NCBI GenBank assembly: GCA_028023455.1
Contig: JAQFVV010012422.1
Location: forward strand, 9,894,337-9,958,336
Direction: 5' to 3'
Length of the DNA stretch: 64,000 bases
Origin: Epiperipatus broadwayi
Taxonomy: Eukaryota; Onychophora; Udeonychophora; Euonychophora; Peripatidae
Numbering within the stretch: position 1 is the stretch's first letter; every line of letters starts with the position of its first letter. The translations under genes were made by a program, and so were the position numbers. Below, in pieces: positions 1-12,059 of this stretch. The notes beneath the pieces were generated by a model. That model saw only the letters and a program-made list of their open reading frames with translations, was not told the DNA's origin and did no database searches.

Positions 1-1669
1 TTTCATTTAAAGTCCATCACTTGAAATGGTATAGTTTTAATCAAATTATAAAATAATACAAATCATTGGCGAAATGCATAAGTTCCTTAAAAGTGGGAAG
101 TGAAATAAAGGAGACTATCTGGCAGTGAAATAAATAAAGCATCAGCATAACAACCTGACATATTTTTAAAAAAATTGGAAAAATACCATTCATATTTTTG
201 AAAATAGTCCTTACTAACTTGTTAATAATATTAATTATCATAAAAACAAACAAATAAAATATAAGACATGTAGCAAAATTAATAATTGCCATTTTTATTT
301 ATTTCTAATTTTGGAAATTAAGTGCATTGCTGCTTCAAGATATTTTTTTTTATCTTTTAGAAGTTTATCTTTCATGTGAAACAAAAAGCAATTCATTCAT
401 TTATAATGTTTATCTTTTATTAAAAAATCATTCTTATACAAAAAAATTATCTACTTTAAATCACTCATCTCATTCAGTTATTTTTAAAAATTAATTTGAA
501 TAAAGAATTGCAAATGTTATATCATAGGATCTGAATGCAAAAAGTTGAAATGAATGATTTTTCAATATGTATAATCTCAAACATTATATTGTGAAAAGAG
601 ATTACTGATTGATAATTTGAGAAATTTCTTGAGTAATACATTCTTATTTTTGTATTTCTATGAGTAATGATAGTCAGTGGTAATTTACTTTTACTTTTTT
701 GACTCAGGATAATTCTGTACAAATTTTATAACATTCCTATCAAAAAAAAAAAAGGAAGATTTTTATAATTTTAGCTATAAGCTATAAAAACACAATTTTA
801 AATTGATTAATGTTGTTTTAAAAAAAAATTCAAAATGAAAGTTTATTGAAAATAGTAGAAATCTAAATACTAAAATTTTGTAATCAAATTAATTAGTTTG
901 CTACCCCTTTCAGTCTTTAGTGATAAAAATTTTGTACATAGTTTTATTTAAAAGTATTCTTCTAGGTTCATATACCATAATAATTTTAGCCATGGACCAT
1001 AAAAACAGAATTTAAAATTTGATATTGAAATAATAAAAAAAATCACAAAAATCATTATTATCAAAAATTGTAGAAAATCTTTTTCAAAACAAAAAGCAAT
1101 ATATAAATCGTTTCAAAAAATGTTTTACTTTTATGTTCAGTTTTCTCCGTTATTTGCATTTGCCAAAAAATATTATTTTCCAGCTTTGCAACATTAACAC
1201 ACAGTAGCACAGACACATTTCTAACAGAATTCAGCCACATGGGTTGGTTAGATCTTTGTTATCATTAAAAATGGTTAATTCAGTTTATAGCTAACACTAT
1301 TGGTGCTGTTTGATTAAAATAAAATATAATGAGGCAAATGTAAAAAGTTAGCTTTTGTCAAAAAGTTGTTTAGAAACAAAAAAAATTTCCTCCATAGTCG
1401 GAAAAAAAAGTTGGTTTCTTGTAAGAATTTAACCCTGGCTATCTGGAAAATTGGACAATATATATGGATTTAGTTCTCCTTTTTCTCAAGGCAAACCAAA
1501 TCAAGTTTGTATATCACCACAATCTATGAGATGTTGCATTCACAATCCCCCTAATCAAACTACTAAGATACAATTTAAATTCTTAAATTTAAGTATGGAG
1601 AGGACAAGGCTAGAAATTTTAACACAAAGCTTAAGAAGTTAGTGCTGAAATCTAATTTTAAACACTTTT
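1..1669. other. Unannotated AT-rich DNA
   Basis: No convincing coding sequence, RNA gene or repeat boundary is visible. Short open frames on both strands are low-complexity and lack recognisable motifs. Confidence 0.5.
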
Positions 1670-2200
1670 CTAGGAAACATATTGATATGCCATTTTATCT
1701 GTGGAATGAAGGATCAAAACTTAGAATCATGATATTAATTGTATATATGTATTGGACTATTTTCATCATCTAATAATAATATTTTTAGAAATTTTTTACA
1801 ATTATTTAAATTTTCTAATTACATTCATCTGTTAGTAATAGCTCACAGGTTAGTATATGAAAGATGTTTCATAGTGATATTATTCTCCTCTCTTTAGGTG
1901 TTGTAGGATTGATCAGTGACTGTACCAGCATGGAAATTGAACATAGATCCTTAGAGTCTTGAATATTGAATTTTAAGGTAATGTTCCCATGCTAGTACTG
2001 TCACTGGTCAGGCCAGCAATACCTCAAGAAGGGGGAGGGGATAATACTACTTGAAACATTGTGCATATATTGTGTGTGCTATGACTAACAGTTGAATGTA
2101 ATTGTAAAATTTAAATAAAATAGTCCAGCACATAAATACAACTAAAATATTATTAATCAAAAGCTTTCAGAAAAACATTAAGATATTCATGAGTCCTAGG
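1670..2200. repeat. Large imperfect inverted repeat (foldback)
   Basis: The two halves of this stretch are imperfect reverse complements around a centre near 1955. The best-conserved inner arms are about 1885-1935 (ending in ACTGTACCAGCATGG) and 1985-2040 (starting CCCATGCTAGTACTGTCA). Similarity continues outward, for example CTGTTAGTAATAGC near 1831 against the complement of GCTATGACTAACAG near 2078, and TTGGACTATTTT near 1752 against the complement of the segment near 2120. No coding content is seen. It is probably a decayed foldback or MITE-type element; the superfamily cannot be assigned because no clean target duplication is visible. Confidence 0.7.
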
Positions 2201-5200
2201 ACCAGTCTTTGATTCTGAAGACTCCAAGGCATCTCTAATTGAAGCTATAACTAATCAAACAGTTTCATTAATCCTAAATCACTCCAAAATATGGGGCATA
2301 CAAATATCCAATAAATCAAAACAAAAAGTACACAAAAATATCTTTAAAACCTGCCCAAACTATATTAAAAAATACTGGAAAAATTTGTTAAATCTGCAAT
2401 GAGGAGCATCACACACATTGAATTTCCACATAGGTATGTGATTATGGCACATGTAAAGAACACATTAAAAAATAGAAACAGCAAGACAGCCAAAAAAAGT
2501 CAAGAGAATATTGATTCAGCCCTGAAATCAAAATCATTTTATAATCATGTACTTCTAAATAGAAAAAAATCAACCACTACACATGTGCTGTACTGCTATA
2601 TTAAATCAATGTTGTTTTTGTTGAATATGAACAATCTCTCAATCCAAGCCACATGATAGAGATTTTGAAAATATAAGAATGGCCATCTTATCTTTATTTC
2701 TAAATACAATGATACAGGCCAATCATAAGTATCTTAGATTGAGTGTATAAATTATATTATTCACTTTCATTTTCTTTATTATGTGTATTAACACTCATGA
2801 CATTTTAACCTTTATTGCATGATAATATTAAAAGATGTTAGAGTTAATGTAATTAATATTTACTAGTGCAGTTTCAAATTATAATTCTAAACAGGTGGTA
2901 AACTGCTCCACATTTATTGTACTGTTATATTAATTATATTAATCGTGTACAGATATTATTAAAGTTGGGTTCAGGATTTCATTTTAAAAAAAAAGTAATT
3001 GTATCTTACAACTCAGCAGTAAAATAATTGCAGATTACCAATGTAACAATCTTTGAGGAGACAAGAGCAAAGGTTACAATGTCTAGAAAATGATATATTT
3101 GCCTATTGTTATGTGTGAAATAAAGCACAACAATTTATTAGAATAGATTGGCTCAACCACTGCAGTGGTTAAGGTTTTTTTCATTTTCTTTATTTACCAA
3201 GATAAACACAGAACTAGATAAGTAACAAATCATGGGAATAAATGAGTCAATAATCTCATCAGAATAAGTTAATCAAACTGTAAAATATTGTGAAAACAAT
3301 GAAATAAAAATTTGTGAGTTTATTCATGTATAATTATCAAAACATAAAACAAATTCTCTCCATACTGGCTGGTAATTCTTTACAAAAATTGTAGTTTCCA
3401 GTTATTTAATAGTTATTTCCCACAGAGGTTCATTTTAAATGAACCATCTGACATTTAGGATAAATAATAACTCCAGAGATATTCAAATTAGTAACTGATC
3501 AATTTGCTGCTAGAAAACCTGGGACATTATCTTAATCATTCTTGTTTGTCAAAATAACTTTGAGCATATACCAAGAAACTATTGAATAAATTTAAAATGT
3601 GAGACTTTAAAATAATTATAAATTTCAAGTTAAAGAGCTTGAATTTCTAGGATATATAGAAAGAACTTTCACTGATTATTAAGCTTATTAATTATTATGA
3701 AACCTTCCATCACTATAAAGTAGAAGCTACTGAATCCATGTAGAGACTAATAGACAAAAGTAATTTGAGAGTGGGAATTCAAACATGGAGAGATTTTATA
3801 AATTACCAATGAGATGAAATCTTTCATCATTTTTGCTTTAAAAGTATTAACTAAAGCTGAGAAAATTTGTGCATAGATAGACAGGGAAGTCCTAGTTTTG
3901 ATCATTGAATTGAAAATTCCTCATCTATCTGTATAATAAATTATTTCTACTTTAGAATAACCAAAAATTACTGTCAGAAATTTTTGCATCAGCAAGAGAA
4001 TTCAGAATGCCTCATCATACATGCTCAAACAGTTCAATTTCTTACCACACTATATCTTTAAGATTGAAAATATTGAAGAATTTTGTCTCTTATATAATTA
4101 AATCAAATAAACATATATATTAGTAAATTATAAATAGAAGGATATTCCTTTACTTAAGAAAATAGTCAAAAAATAAGATTAAGGAATTAATCTGCTTACT
4201 TAAAAATTAAGTAAGAAAAGATAAATATTATCCTAGAATCATATCTGTTGTGTAAAATGATATAAATGCAATATAAAAGGAATTGTTTTAATTTTAAAGA
4301 GAGAGCTCTATGAGGAATCAAGAAAGAAAGAAGATAGCTACATTCCCAGTTTTTATCTAATCATAAGTCAAAAAAAAAAAAAAAAGATTTTAAGAAATCT
4401 GTACAAGTTGTAGTGATTTAATAATGTTTACATAAACCTTTAGAAGCGAATAATGTAAATATTTAAATTGATGTATAATATATTTCAATATCAAATTATA
4501 ATCAATATTGTACATATTAATAAATGTTAAATTACTAACTGGTTTGGCTTAAGTTTTTGAATAGAATTTTAATCCTAAGAGAAACTGTCTTACATACAGA
4601 AACTAAAAATATTACTCAGATAGAAACAATATTAGTGGAATTTTTTAAAATTAAACACATATTATAGAATTTAATTTTAATAATATTAATGAATGAGCAA
4701 TTAATAAATAGCAGATAGAATTTTTTTTTGTGAAATAACATTAGTAAAGAGAAATGAATGTCAGATGATTTGTTGTGTTTTTCTAATATAAGTAACTGAA
4801 ATTATTACCAGTGATCTTAGATGTGCAGAAGTATATATATATAAAAACTGATGAGAAAATTAAATAATTATTTCAATTCATTTCTTTATGTTATATAACT
4901 AAACTATATTTCAGAAATAGGAGTAAAGAGAAAGGTGAAAAAAAACAGACTTGATTCTGCAATCACAGAAATAGCTTAACCATGTAGTTGTAGAAATTTT
5001 ATAGAAATAACATTATTAGAATGTTTGTTAATAGAAATGATTAAGGTTAAATTCTATTATTAGTTATTAGCTGATCAAAATTTGGCATACAATGAAACTT
5101 TTCATAAGAGGAGTATAGAAAATCATCATGGTGCATGCCAAGAAGTTCTAAATTATGAAAAAAAAACTAATAATAAACAGGTGATTCAAAAATCAATAAT

Positions 5201-5404
5201 GGCCCTATAAACTGAGCCTATGTACAAAAAAAATGTTTTGTCATTACTATTGAATGAAAAGTCTTATGCTTAAATGTAAATGAAAAATGAATGTAATCAG
5301 AATAACTTAGTAAAAATCTGGAAGAAAATCAATTAGAAGGCAAAAGTAAAAATAAAACAGTAATTATAGAAATATTATAAGTCATTCTGAATGTTTTCTT
5401 ATTT
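2201..5404. other. Unannotated AT-rich DNA
   Basis: No gene, RNA or repeat is recognised. An 85-codon open frame at 2399-2656 has no recognisable motif and typical intergenic base composition, so it is not called as a gene. Confidence 0.45.
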
Positions 5405-6270
5405 ACATACAAATTGTCACCATCATTTTCAACCATTATCAATTCACTGTGGATGAAAATCTCTAAGTTCAATCCATCTCCCATCTCTAGCCTCTCTTCT
5501 TCACATCATACCAACATACTTTCTAATTTCATCTATTCGTCTCACATGTGGTTCTTTCTATGTCATTTACAATCTCATGAAATCCAGTTTAAAATTTCAA
5601 CTATCCATCTATTACCATTTCTAGCAATATGCTCAGCCAAACTCCACTTCAATCTCATAATTTTTTCAATGAGTTCAGTAACACCTGTTTGTTCTTTTAC
5701 TTATGAATTTCATTTTCAATCTCTTTTTGCAACTTCTAACATGAATCTCCATACTTTTTTGAGTGGTCTGAAGTCCCGATTTTGCTCTTTTGTTAAATTT
5801 TCAGATCTTGGATCTATAAGTAAGATCTAATAATACAAAAATCTTCCTTTTCAAACATGTAGGCATATTTCCTTTTAATATTAAATTATTTCTACTAAAA
5901 GCACTCCAATCAAGTTTAATTCTATAATTAATTTCATCCATTATAATTTTCATCAGTGGTAATAAGTAATAATCTGACCAAAGTGTTTGTAGTTGTTAAC
6001 TTCTTTTAACTCATCATTATCAATCTTTATTTTCTTTTGAGAAAGTCCATTGAACATTGCTTTAGTCTTTTTAGCATTTATCTTTAATCCTACTTTCTTA
6101 CTTTTATATGCTAACTCTTGCAACATTTTCTGAAGCTCTAAATCATTATTTGCAAAAACAATTATATCATCTGCAAACTCTAGATAACTTAAATAATCCC
6201 CATTTACTTCTATTTCCTTAGCTTCCCATTTTAATTCACAAACTACTTTTTGTAAAACTTCTGTACAAAG
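5405..6270 (-). pseudogene. RTE-type LINE reverse transcriptase, 5'-truncated and broken
   Basis: Read on the minus strand, the right-hand part (6270 to about 5950) encodes the catalytic block of a non-LTR reverse transcriptase: EFADDIIVFA at 6180-6152, then a segment resembling KSKKVGLKINAKKTKAMF, typical of RTE/BovB-like RTs. The left-hand part (to about 5414) matches the C-terminal region and 3' end of the copy at 11343-11805 (shared text such as AACCATTATCAAT near the 3' terminus and the GAGTGGTCTGAAGTC block). Frames are interrupted by stops and indels, so it is a dead copy. The 5' end, endonuclease domain and first RT motifs are absent, as expected from 5' truncation during target-primed reverse transcription. 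The RTE assignment is from family knowledge. Confidence 0.85.
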
Positions 6271-8677
6271 TTTTTAAAATATGGAATCATCTTGTCATAC
6301 ATCCTTTTCAATGCTAATATTTTTAATAGTATTATTATGCCATCTAATTGTTACTATTATATTTTTATAAATATTCTTCAGAATGTGAATATTTTCTTAA
6401 AAAATGCAACAGAAACAATTAGAATACATAATATAATATATGAATACATGCATATACAGGAAATTTATTCAAAACAGAAATAGATAGAAAGTTTAATGTA
6501 TTCACAATATCCCCAAAACTTAAACAATAATCTCAAGGAAAGAGGATTATATTTTATATTTGGAAAATCCAAACATAATAGCTATAGAAGTGAACAGAAA
6601 TCAAGTATTAATATCATAGGAAGTAAGAATATCAGCAAGGCTAAACATTAGAAAGACCAGATAAATGCAAAAATCTACCTCAAATCTATTATAGGAAGAA
6701 AATGGCTCAAATTCTTAGGTTATAAAATTTGAAATGATAGCAACATAGATGTGAGGATATTTGTTTTAAATAATAAAAAAGTTATTAATTCTGAATCATT
6801 TAATTTGATTATATACAACAAAATAAGAGTTATCTTATGAAAACTTAGAAAACTTTCATTAGCATTGCATAGAAAATTGTTAACAGAACAATTATTGGAA
6901 TCAGCTTAGATCTCAGAATGTATATCTCTAATTGTGGAGATCATGAAGCTAAATGAGGAAAGAATGTATAACTCTAATTGTGGAGATCATGAAGCTAAAT
7001 GAGGAAATTCATATATGAAATAGTAACCATATAATATTAAAATGAAATCTTAAGAAGAATGCATATTCAATATGTAGTGTAAATAAAATCTTGGCTATAC
7101 AATTTTTTGCAAAATTATATTTAAAAAAGACATTTTTATCTGAGCTCCTATAAGGGAAGAAACAGCCAACATCCTTAATTTAATTGTATTAACCTCTTAG
7201 ATGCAAGCAGATTACCTTTCATAATTGCATCACTAACTAATACATTCTAAGTAATGATAGATATCCTTTTTTTGATGATATTTTAATGTCACCTAAAACA
7301 GAAGATGTATGTTGTTGTCTCTCTGAAAAAAATGAAAGAAAATTTTGTACTTAAAAATACAATGAGAAAAAATTGTAGGAAAACTTCAAGGAATATCTGC
7401 ATTATTTAACTATCTAAGAAAGGGAAGAGTTTGTCATATGAGAAAGTGAGAGCAGTGATGAAGGTGAAGAGTTCATCATTAATGTAGCAACTGGTGTTTT
7501 TGGATTCATTAATTTTTTTGATCGTTTTTTTAAGTGGAAAATTCATACAGCTAGACAATTGTTTGCCCTGTTAAAGAAAAAACAAAAAATGAATTCATAA
7601 AAAATAATTTCTCACAATTATTATTTTCCTTCAATTGTTTCTTAATTTACTATCAGGGAGACCATTGAACTGATGCTTATAAATGCATTAGTATATAGAG
7701 TGAAGGAAGTCATATGGCTAAGAAACTGATATCTTATATCTCTAACTAATATTGTGAAAAATTGTTAGTGAATTTGACATAGAGGCTTTGCTGTCATTTT
7801 TGGCATTAAAAGTTTTGTCAGTATTCCTATGGAAAGATTTTAAAGAAATCATATTGACAGAAACCAAAGTTTTATTTAACTACATTAGTCTTCAATATTA
7901 AGGGGAAAGAACTTGATCAGCTGATTATTGTCTGACAAAAAGAGTACCCAAATAAAACTTGCAGATGCATTATCCAAATTTTCTAATAAATAGAAACTAT
8001 CTCCAAAATTATCAGTCAGTTATATGAATAATATGATTTCAACTTCTGAACAATAAATTGATTGGAGCATTAATTGAAAATTATGCAAAATATTAAGCCT
8101 ATATTGAACTGAATATCATAGTATTGGTCTCTACTTTTCCAAGGTACTGTTTAGAACATTTTAAACTGCTATGGAAAATGACTCAACATTTGGAACAATG
8201 GAAGGAAGAAGATCTTAGAACTAATATGTACTTAGATTTAGAGATTAAAGGCAAAAGTTTGGATTGTTGACATGATTGATGACAATGAATAAATAAAGTC
8301 AAAAAATGATCTGAGCAATACAAATCATCATGTTTCTCTGAAAATAAGACTGGATCTTATAATGTTTTTGCTCCAGAAGACAATATAGGATTTATTTTCA
8401 GGGAATATCTTAATTTTTTATATACAAAATTCTACATTTATTTAAGTACAGAAATCTACATTATTCAAGTACTTCCTTTTACAGAAAGCTATAAGATTCT
8501 TACCCCAGGAGCTCCCCACAGTTTCTCTATTGTACTTGCCAGAATATCTCTTTCTTTTTGCACTCATCTGGGGATCAAAATATTATTCCACTTAAATTTA
8601 TCATTAAATCAAGTGTTAGTTGAAGACTTGTGACATAGAAGTAGTAACTAAAATGGTTATTTAAAAATGGTTTGTCC
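6271..8677. other. Unannotated AT-rich DNA with possible coding remnants
   Basis: No gene can be named. Between about 7440 and 8000 (+) short open stretches are scattered between stops. One ends in LADALSKFSNK just before a stop at about 7990, reminiscent of the ADALSR motif after gypsy RNase H, but no other part of such an element can be aligned. It may be an old transposon fragment. Confidence 0.3.
6915..7006. repeat. 46-bp tandem duplication
   Basis: Two adjacent 46-bp copies (6915-6960 and 6961-7006) differ at one base (AGAATGTATATCTC versus AGAATGTATAACTC) and are otherwise identical, indicating a recent local duplication. Confidence 0.9.
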
Positions 8678-9234
8678 ACACACATGCAACAAAAAAAACA
8701 GGCACACAAAATTAAGACATTTCTGTATTTCACACATGTACATTAGGTATATCTATTGCAGCACACTGCATATTGAATTATGATGATTTGTATAAGACAC
8801 AACCACATACATTCATTACCAAATGTGCACATTGTAAACATTCAAATTATTTGCAATATCCTGCTTGGATATTTTTAAAAACTTTTCTATAGGAGAAAGA
8901 CTGATGGTTTAAATTAAGGTGAACTTTGATTATTAGAATCACTTTATTTTAATAGTCTTTTAGGAGTGAATTTTTTTTACACACAAGCAACAAAAAACAG
9001 GCACAAAAATTAAGATATTTCTGTATTTCACACATATACATTAGGTACATCTATTGTAACACACAACATATTGAATTATGATGATTTGTATAAGACACAA
9101 CCACATCCATTCATTACCAAATGTGCACATTGTAAAGACTTCAAATTACTTGCAATAGCCTGCTTGGGTATTTTTAAAAAAATTTCTATAGGAGAAAGAC
9201 TGATGGTTTAAATTAAGCTGAACTTTGATTATTA
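8678..9234. repeat. About 260-bp direct duplication, period about 301 bp
   Basis: The segment 8678-8936 recurs at 8979-9234 with scattered differences. Both copies contain GATGATTTGTATAAGACACA, ATTACCAAATGTGCACATTG and GGAGAAAGACTGATGGTTTA. No ORF or terminal repeat is seen, so the origin is unknown. Confidence 0.85.
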
Positions 9235-9369
9235 AATTTTTTTTTAAGAAATCAAATTTTCTTTTATCTTGAATATTTAAAAGCTACCATGATGAAACTC
9301 TAAAACTTTATTTAGTATTCTAAATCTAAGCATTAAATAGAAATATGTACCTACTAATAGAAATAAAAA

Positions 9370-9658
9370 ATTTTTTTATATTAAATGCTTTTATTTACTA
9401 TGCACTAAAAAAAATAATTGTTTCTTCAACCACAATTAGTTTTTAAATTTAACTTGAAATGAAAGCATGAGGGGGAGGGGAGTCCAGAAATTAATTGTCA
9501 ATCCTGATTTTATAATAAGGGATTGACATTTAATTTCTGCCCCACCCCTCATGCTTTTATTTCATGTTAAATCTAAAAATCCCAATTCTGATTGAAGAAA
9601 CAATTATTTTTTTTCTTTTTAGTACACTGTAAATAAAAGCATTTAATATAAAAAAAAT
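9370..9658. mobile_element. Near-perfect palindromic MITE, about 289 bp
   Basis: Two arms of about 140 bp (9370-9509 and about 9522-9658) are reverse complements with few mismatches, separated by a short loop next to GTCAATCC and GGATTGAC. The arms contain CATGAGGGGGAGGGG and its partner CCCCACCCCTCATG, and both ends read into ATTAAATGCTTTTA / TAAAAGCATTTAAT. There is no coding capacity. The near-full-length terminal inverted repeats are typical of a foldback-type MITE. Superfamily and target duplication could not be fixed in the AT-rich flanks. Confidence 0.8.
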
Positions 9659-9742
9659 GTTATCTCTATTATTTTTAACTTTTTAATGTTGGCACAGTAA
9701 GTAAAAATGTAAAACTGCATTATACTTTAAATTGACTGAACA

Positions 9743-9853
<111 letters not shown>

Positions 9854-10385
9854 CTAGATATTTCTGCTATAAGTTAAAATATATACCCCTGATGTATATA
9901 TCATATTTATCATGTATACATAATAATATATGTGTATTTAAGTGATTAAAAATGAAATATTATTTTAAGTGAAAAGTGTTTGACATTTTTGTTTTCAATT
10001 GGAAATGTTTATTTAAAAAAATTGCTTACCAAAATTATAAAATGAACTTTATTTAATATATATAATTTTACTTTAAGTCAGTTTCACACTTATAGTGTGT
10101 ATATATCACAATATATTTCTGCAGTAAATTAATATGTACACTCTTTATTGTAACAGTATAAACTCATGGGGAGAATCTGGAGCGATGACACTCATATCAT
10201 TAACTCAAGTCATGAACTAATCTAAATTTAAAATTATAATACAAATGAATACTATGAATGTGAGAGATCAACACAGAACTATATGTTTATCCAGCATTAC
10301 ACAGAAATAATAATCATTCATCATTTTAAATGATCAGCAATTTAAAAACAAATCAACAGTCAATCTTATGACTGTACTTGAAAGG

Positions 10386-10615
10386 AGTCCACTATAGACT
10401 AGGTTAATTATTTAGCCACTGCCAATAACCTGCATGCACAAAACTTAAATGCTAATTCTTAAAAATATAATTTAAAAAACTAATGTTTGGATACTAAAAC
10501 AGTCCACTATAGACCAGGTTAATTATTTAGCCACTGCCAATAACCTGCATGCACAAAACTTAAATGCTAATTCTTAAAAATATAATTTAAAAAACTAATG
10601 TTTGGATACTAAAAC
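10386..10615. repeat. 115-bp tandem duplication
   Basis: Adjacent copies at 10386-10500 and 10501-10615 are nearly identical, including CACTGCCAATAACCTGCATG in both. The inverted homologue in block Q' (about 26750-26870) has a single copy, so the duplication is younger than the spread of the repeat. Confidence 0.9.
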
Positions 10616-11013
10616 ATGCTGCTTATCATCAATGCTCTGGCCACTTAGTATCATTAATGTACTGGTTAACCATAAAACTTATTTCTAAATAAATTAAAAT
10701 GAAATGTAGTGCATGGACTTTAAAGGATATTCTCTTTGTGTCAATCACAATCAACTGGATGTCCATGAATACTAAATATGAATCCCATTTATACAATACA
10801 CTTATGCATGAATTCAGCTCATAAAGCAAAAGTTTTATAACTTACTGTGATCAAGAGATATAATACAAACATAATCTAAACTATTTAGGATTGGACAAAT
10901 TCACTGGAATAACTTTAACAATGAAATATAAATTTATTAACAACAATTACAATGAAATTAAAGTCAGTAGAATATGGTTATATATATAAATTAAGGCTTC
11001 TGATTTTGATTAA

Positions 11014-11095
11014 TAGTTACTATTACAATGTAATTGATATATATATATATATATATATCAATTACATCAATTACATTGTAATAGTAACTATTAAT
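11014..11095. repeat. Palindrome around a TA run
   Basis: AATAGTTACTATTACAATGT on the left is mirrored by ACATTGTAATAGTAACTATT on the right, with a TA run between. The homologous site in Q' near 26285 has only the unduplicated ATTACAATGTAATAGT, so the palindrome arose locally. Confidence 0.8.
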
Positions 11096-11342
11096 GTATG
11101 TATGTCCCAATAGGTTTACATAAAACACATATATTAGCACCCAGACATGCCTGTATAAAAATTTATAAAGTTATTTGAATTGTCATAAATTTATAAATCT
11201 AATTTATTTTTGTATTACATAATTACTGACTGATTTAATGTGTGTGTGCATGAAAATATATGCACATAATGGTATTTATAAAAAATAAACCTAATAAACC
11301 ATATTTTTAATACATGTAATTTAATGTCAAAAAAAAAAATTC

Positions 11343-11805
11343 ACACATATATAGATGTCATCATCATCATCATCATCAACCATTATCAATCCACTGCAGG
11401 ATGAAGGTCTCTCCAAGTTTAATCCATCTTCTTCAATCTTTAGCTTCTCTTTTCCACAACACCCCTGCACATTTTCTTATTTCATCCATCCATCTCAAAT
11501 GTGGTCTCTGTCTGGGTCTTTTACAATCTCTTGGAATCCAGTTTAAAATTTCAATTGTCCATCTATTATCATTTCTTCTATAAATATGTCCAGCCCAACT
11601 CCATTTCAATCTTTTAATTTTTTCAATAAGGTCAGTAACACCTGTTTGTTGTCTTACCCATACATTGCATTTTCGATCTCTTCTTGTTACTCCCAACATA
11701 CATCTCTCCATACTCCTTTGAGTGGTCTGAAGTCTGTATTGCTCTTCTATTAAGTGTCCAAGTCTCAGATCCATAAGTAAGAATATATAGATGTACTGTA
11801 TAATA
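11343..11805 (-). pseudogene. RTE-type LINE C-terminal fragment
   Basis: On the minus strand, 11774-11433 is open for 113 codons. It encodes the C-terminal region after the RT of RTE LINEs, including LKWSWAGHIYRR, then RWTIEILNWIPRD and GRPHLRW-like text (here RQRPHLRWMDEIRKCAG). Just upstream another frame reads LTYGSETWTL, the usual motif before it, so there is a frameshift near 11770. The 3' end (left) terminates in a short ATG-type repeat (CATCATCATC on the plus strand near 11357), the simple-repeat tail typical of RTE elements. The copy is severely 5'-truncated and inactive. Confidence 0.9.
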
Positions 11806-12059
11806 ATTGCAGAAAGGAGTTTGCTATTAACTGAAAGGAGACCCTTTGATTCCTCTTGGAGGCCTTAAAGGAACCGAGCAGGGCAAATTCCTAATGACCA
11901 CTCCATACGTTCTTGTCGTTGCAGCTGTTATTACTATGTGATTATTCATATAGTATACGATCATGGATGGGCTGCTCACCAACACGCATTAGCCAGCATG
12001 ATGAGTTTATTGGCTTTTTACCTCTGAATTTAACATGTTTGAATAGACTTATAAAAAAA
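11806..12059. other. Unassigned spacer between LINE fragment and block P
   Basis: Slightly less AT-rich than its surroundings. A 66-codon open frame (11913-12113) has no recognisable motif. No RNA gene or repeat identity is seen. Confidence 0.35.

Larger units (their letters stand above)
10141..11320. repeat. Interspersed repeat, block Q (copy A)
   Basis: This block is repeated in inverted orientation at 26060-27090. Matching landmarks include the GTCCACTATAG / TTAATTATTTAGCCAC segment near 10390 (inverted at 26825-26865), the segment with TTTAAAGG near 10720 (inverted near 26610) and TTTACATAAAACACATAT near 11115 (inverted near 26250). No ORF is supported. Together with block P it forms an unclassified, diverged repeat family. 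Confidence 0.75.

Noticed and set aside
5414-5830. 138-codon plus-strand open frame
   Set aside because: It is the complement of the RTE LINE 3' region, whose coding strand is minus.
7440-8000. Possible gypsy RNase H end (LADALSKFSNK) or transposase remnant
   Set aside because: Only one short motif resembles a known domain; neighbouring frames give no supporting motif.
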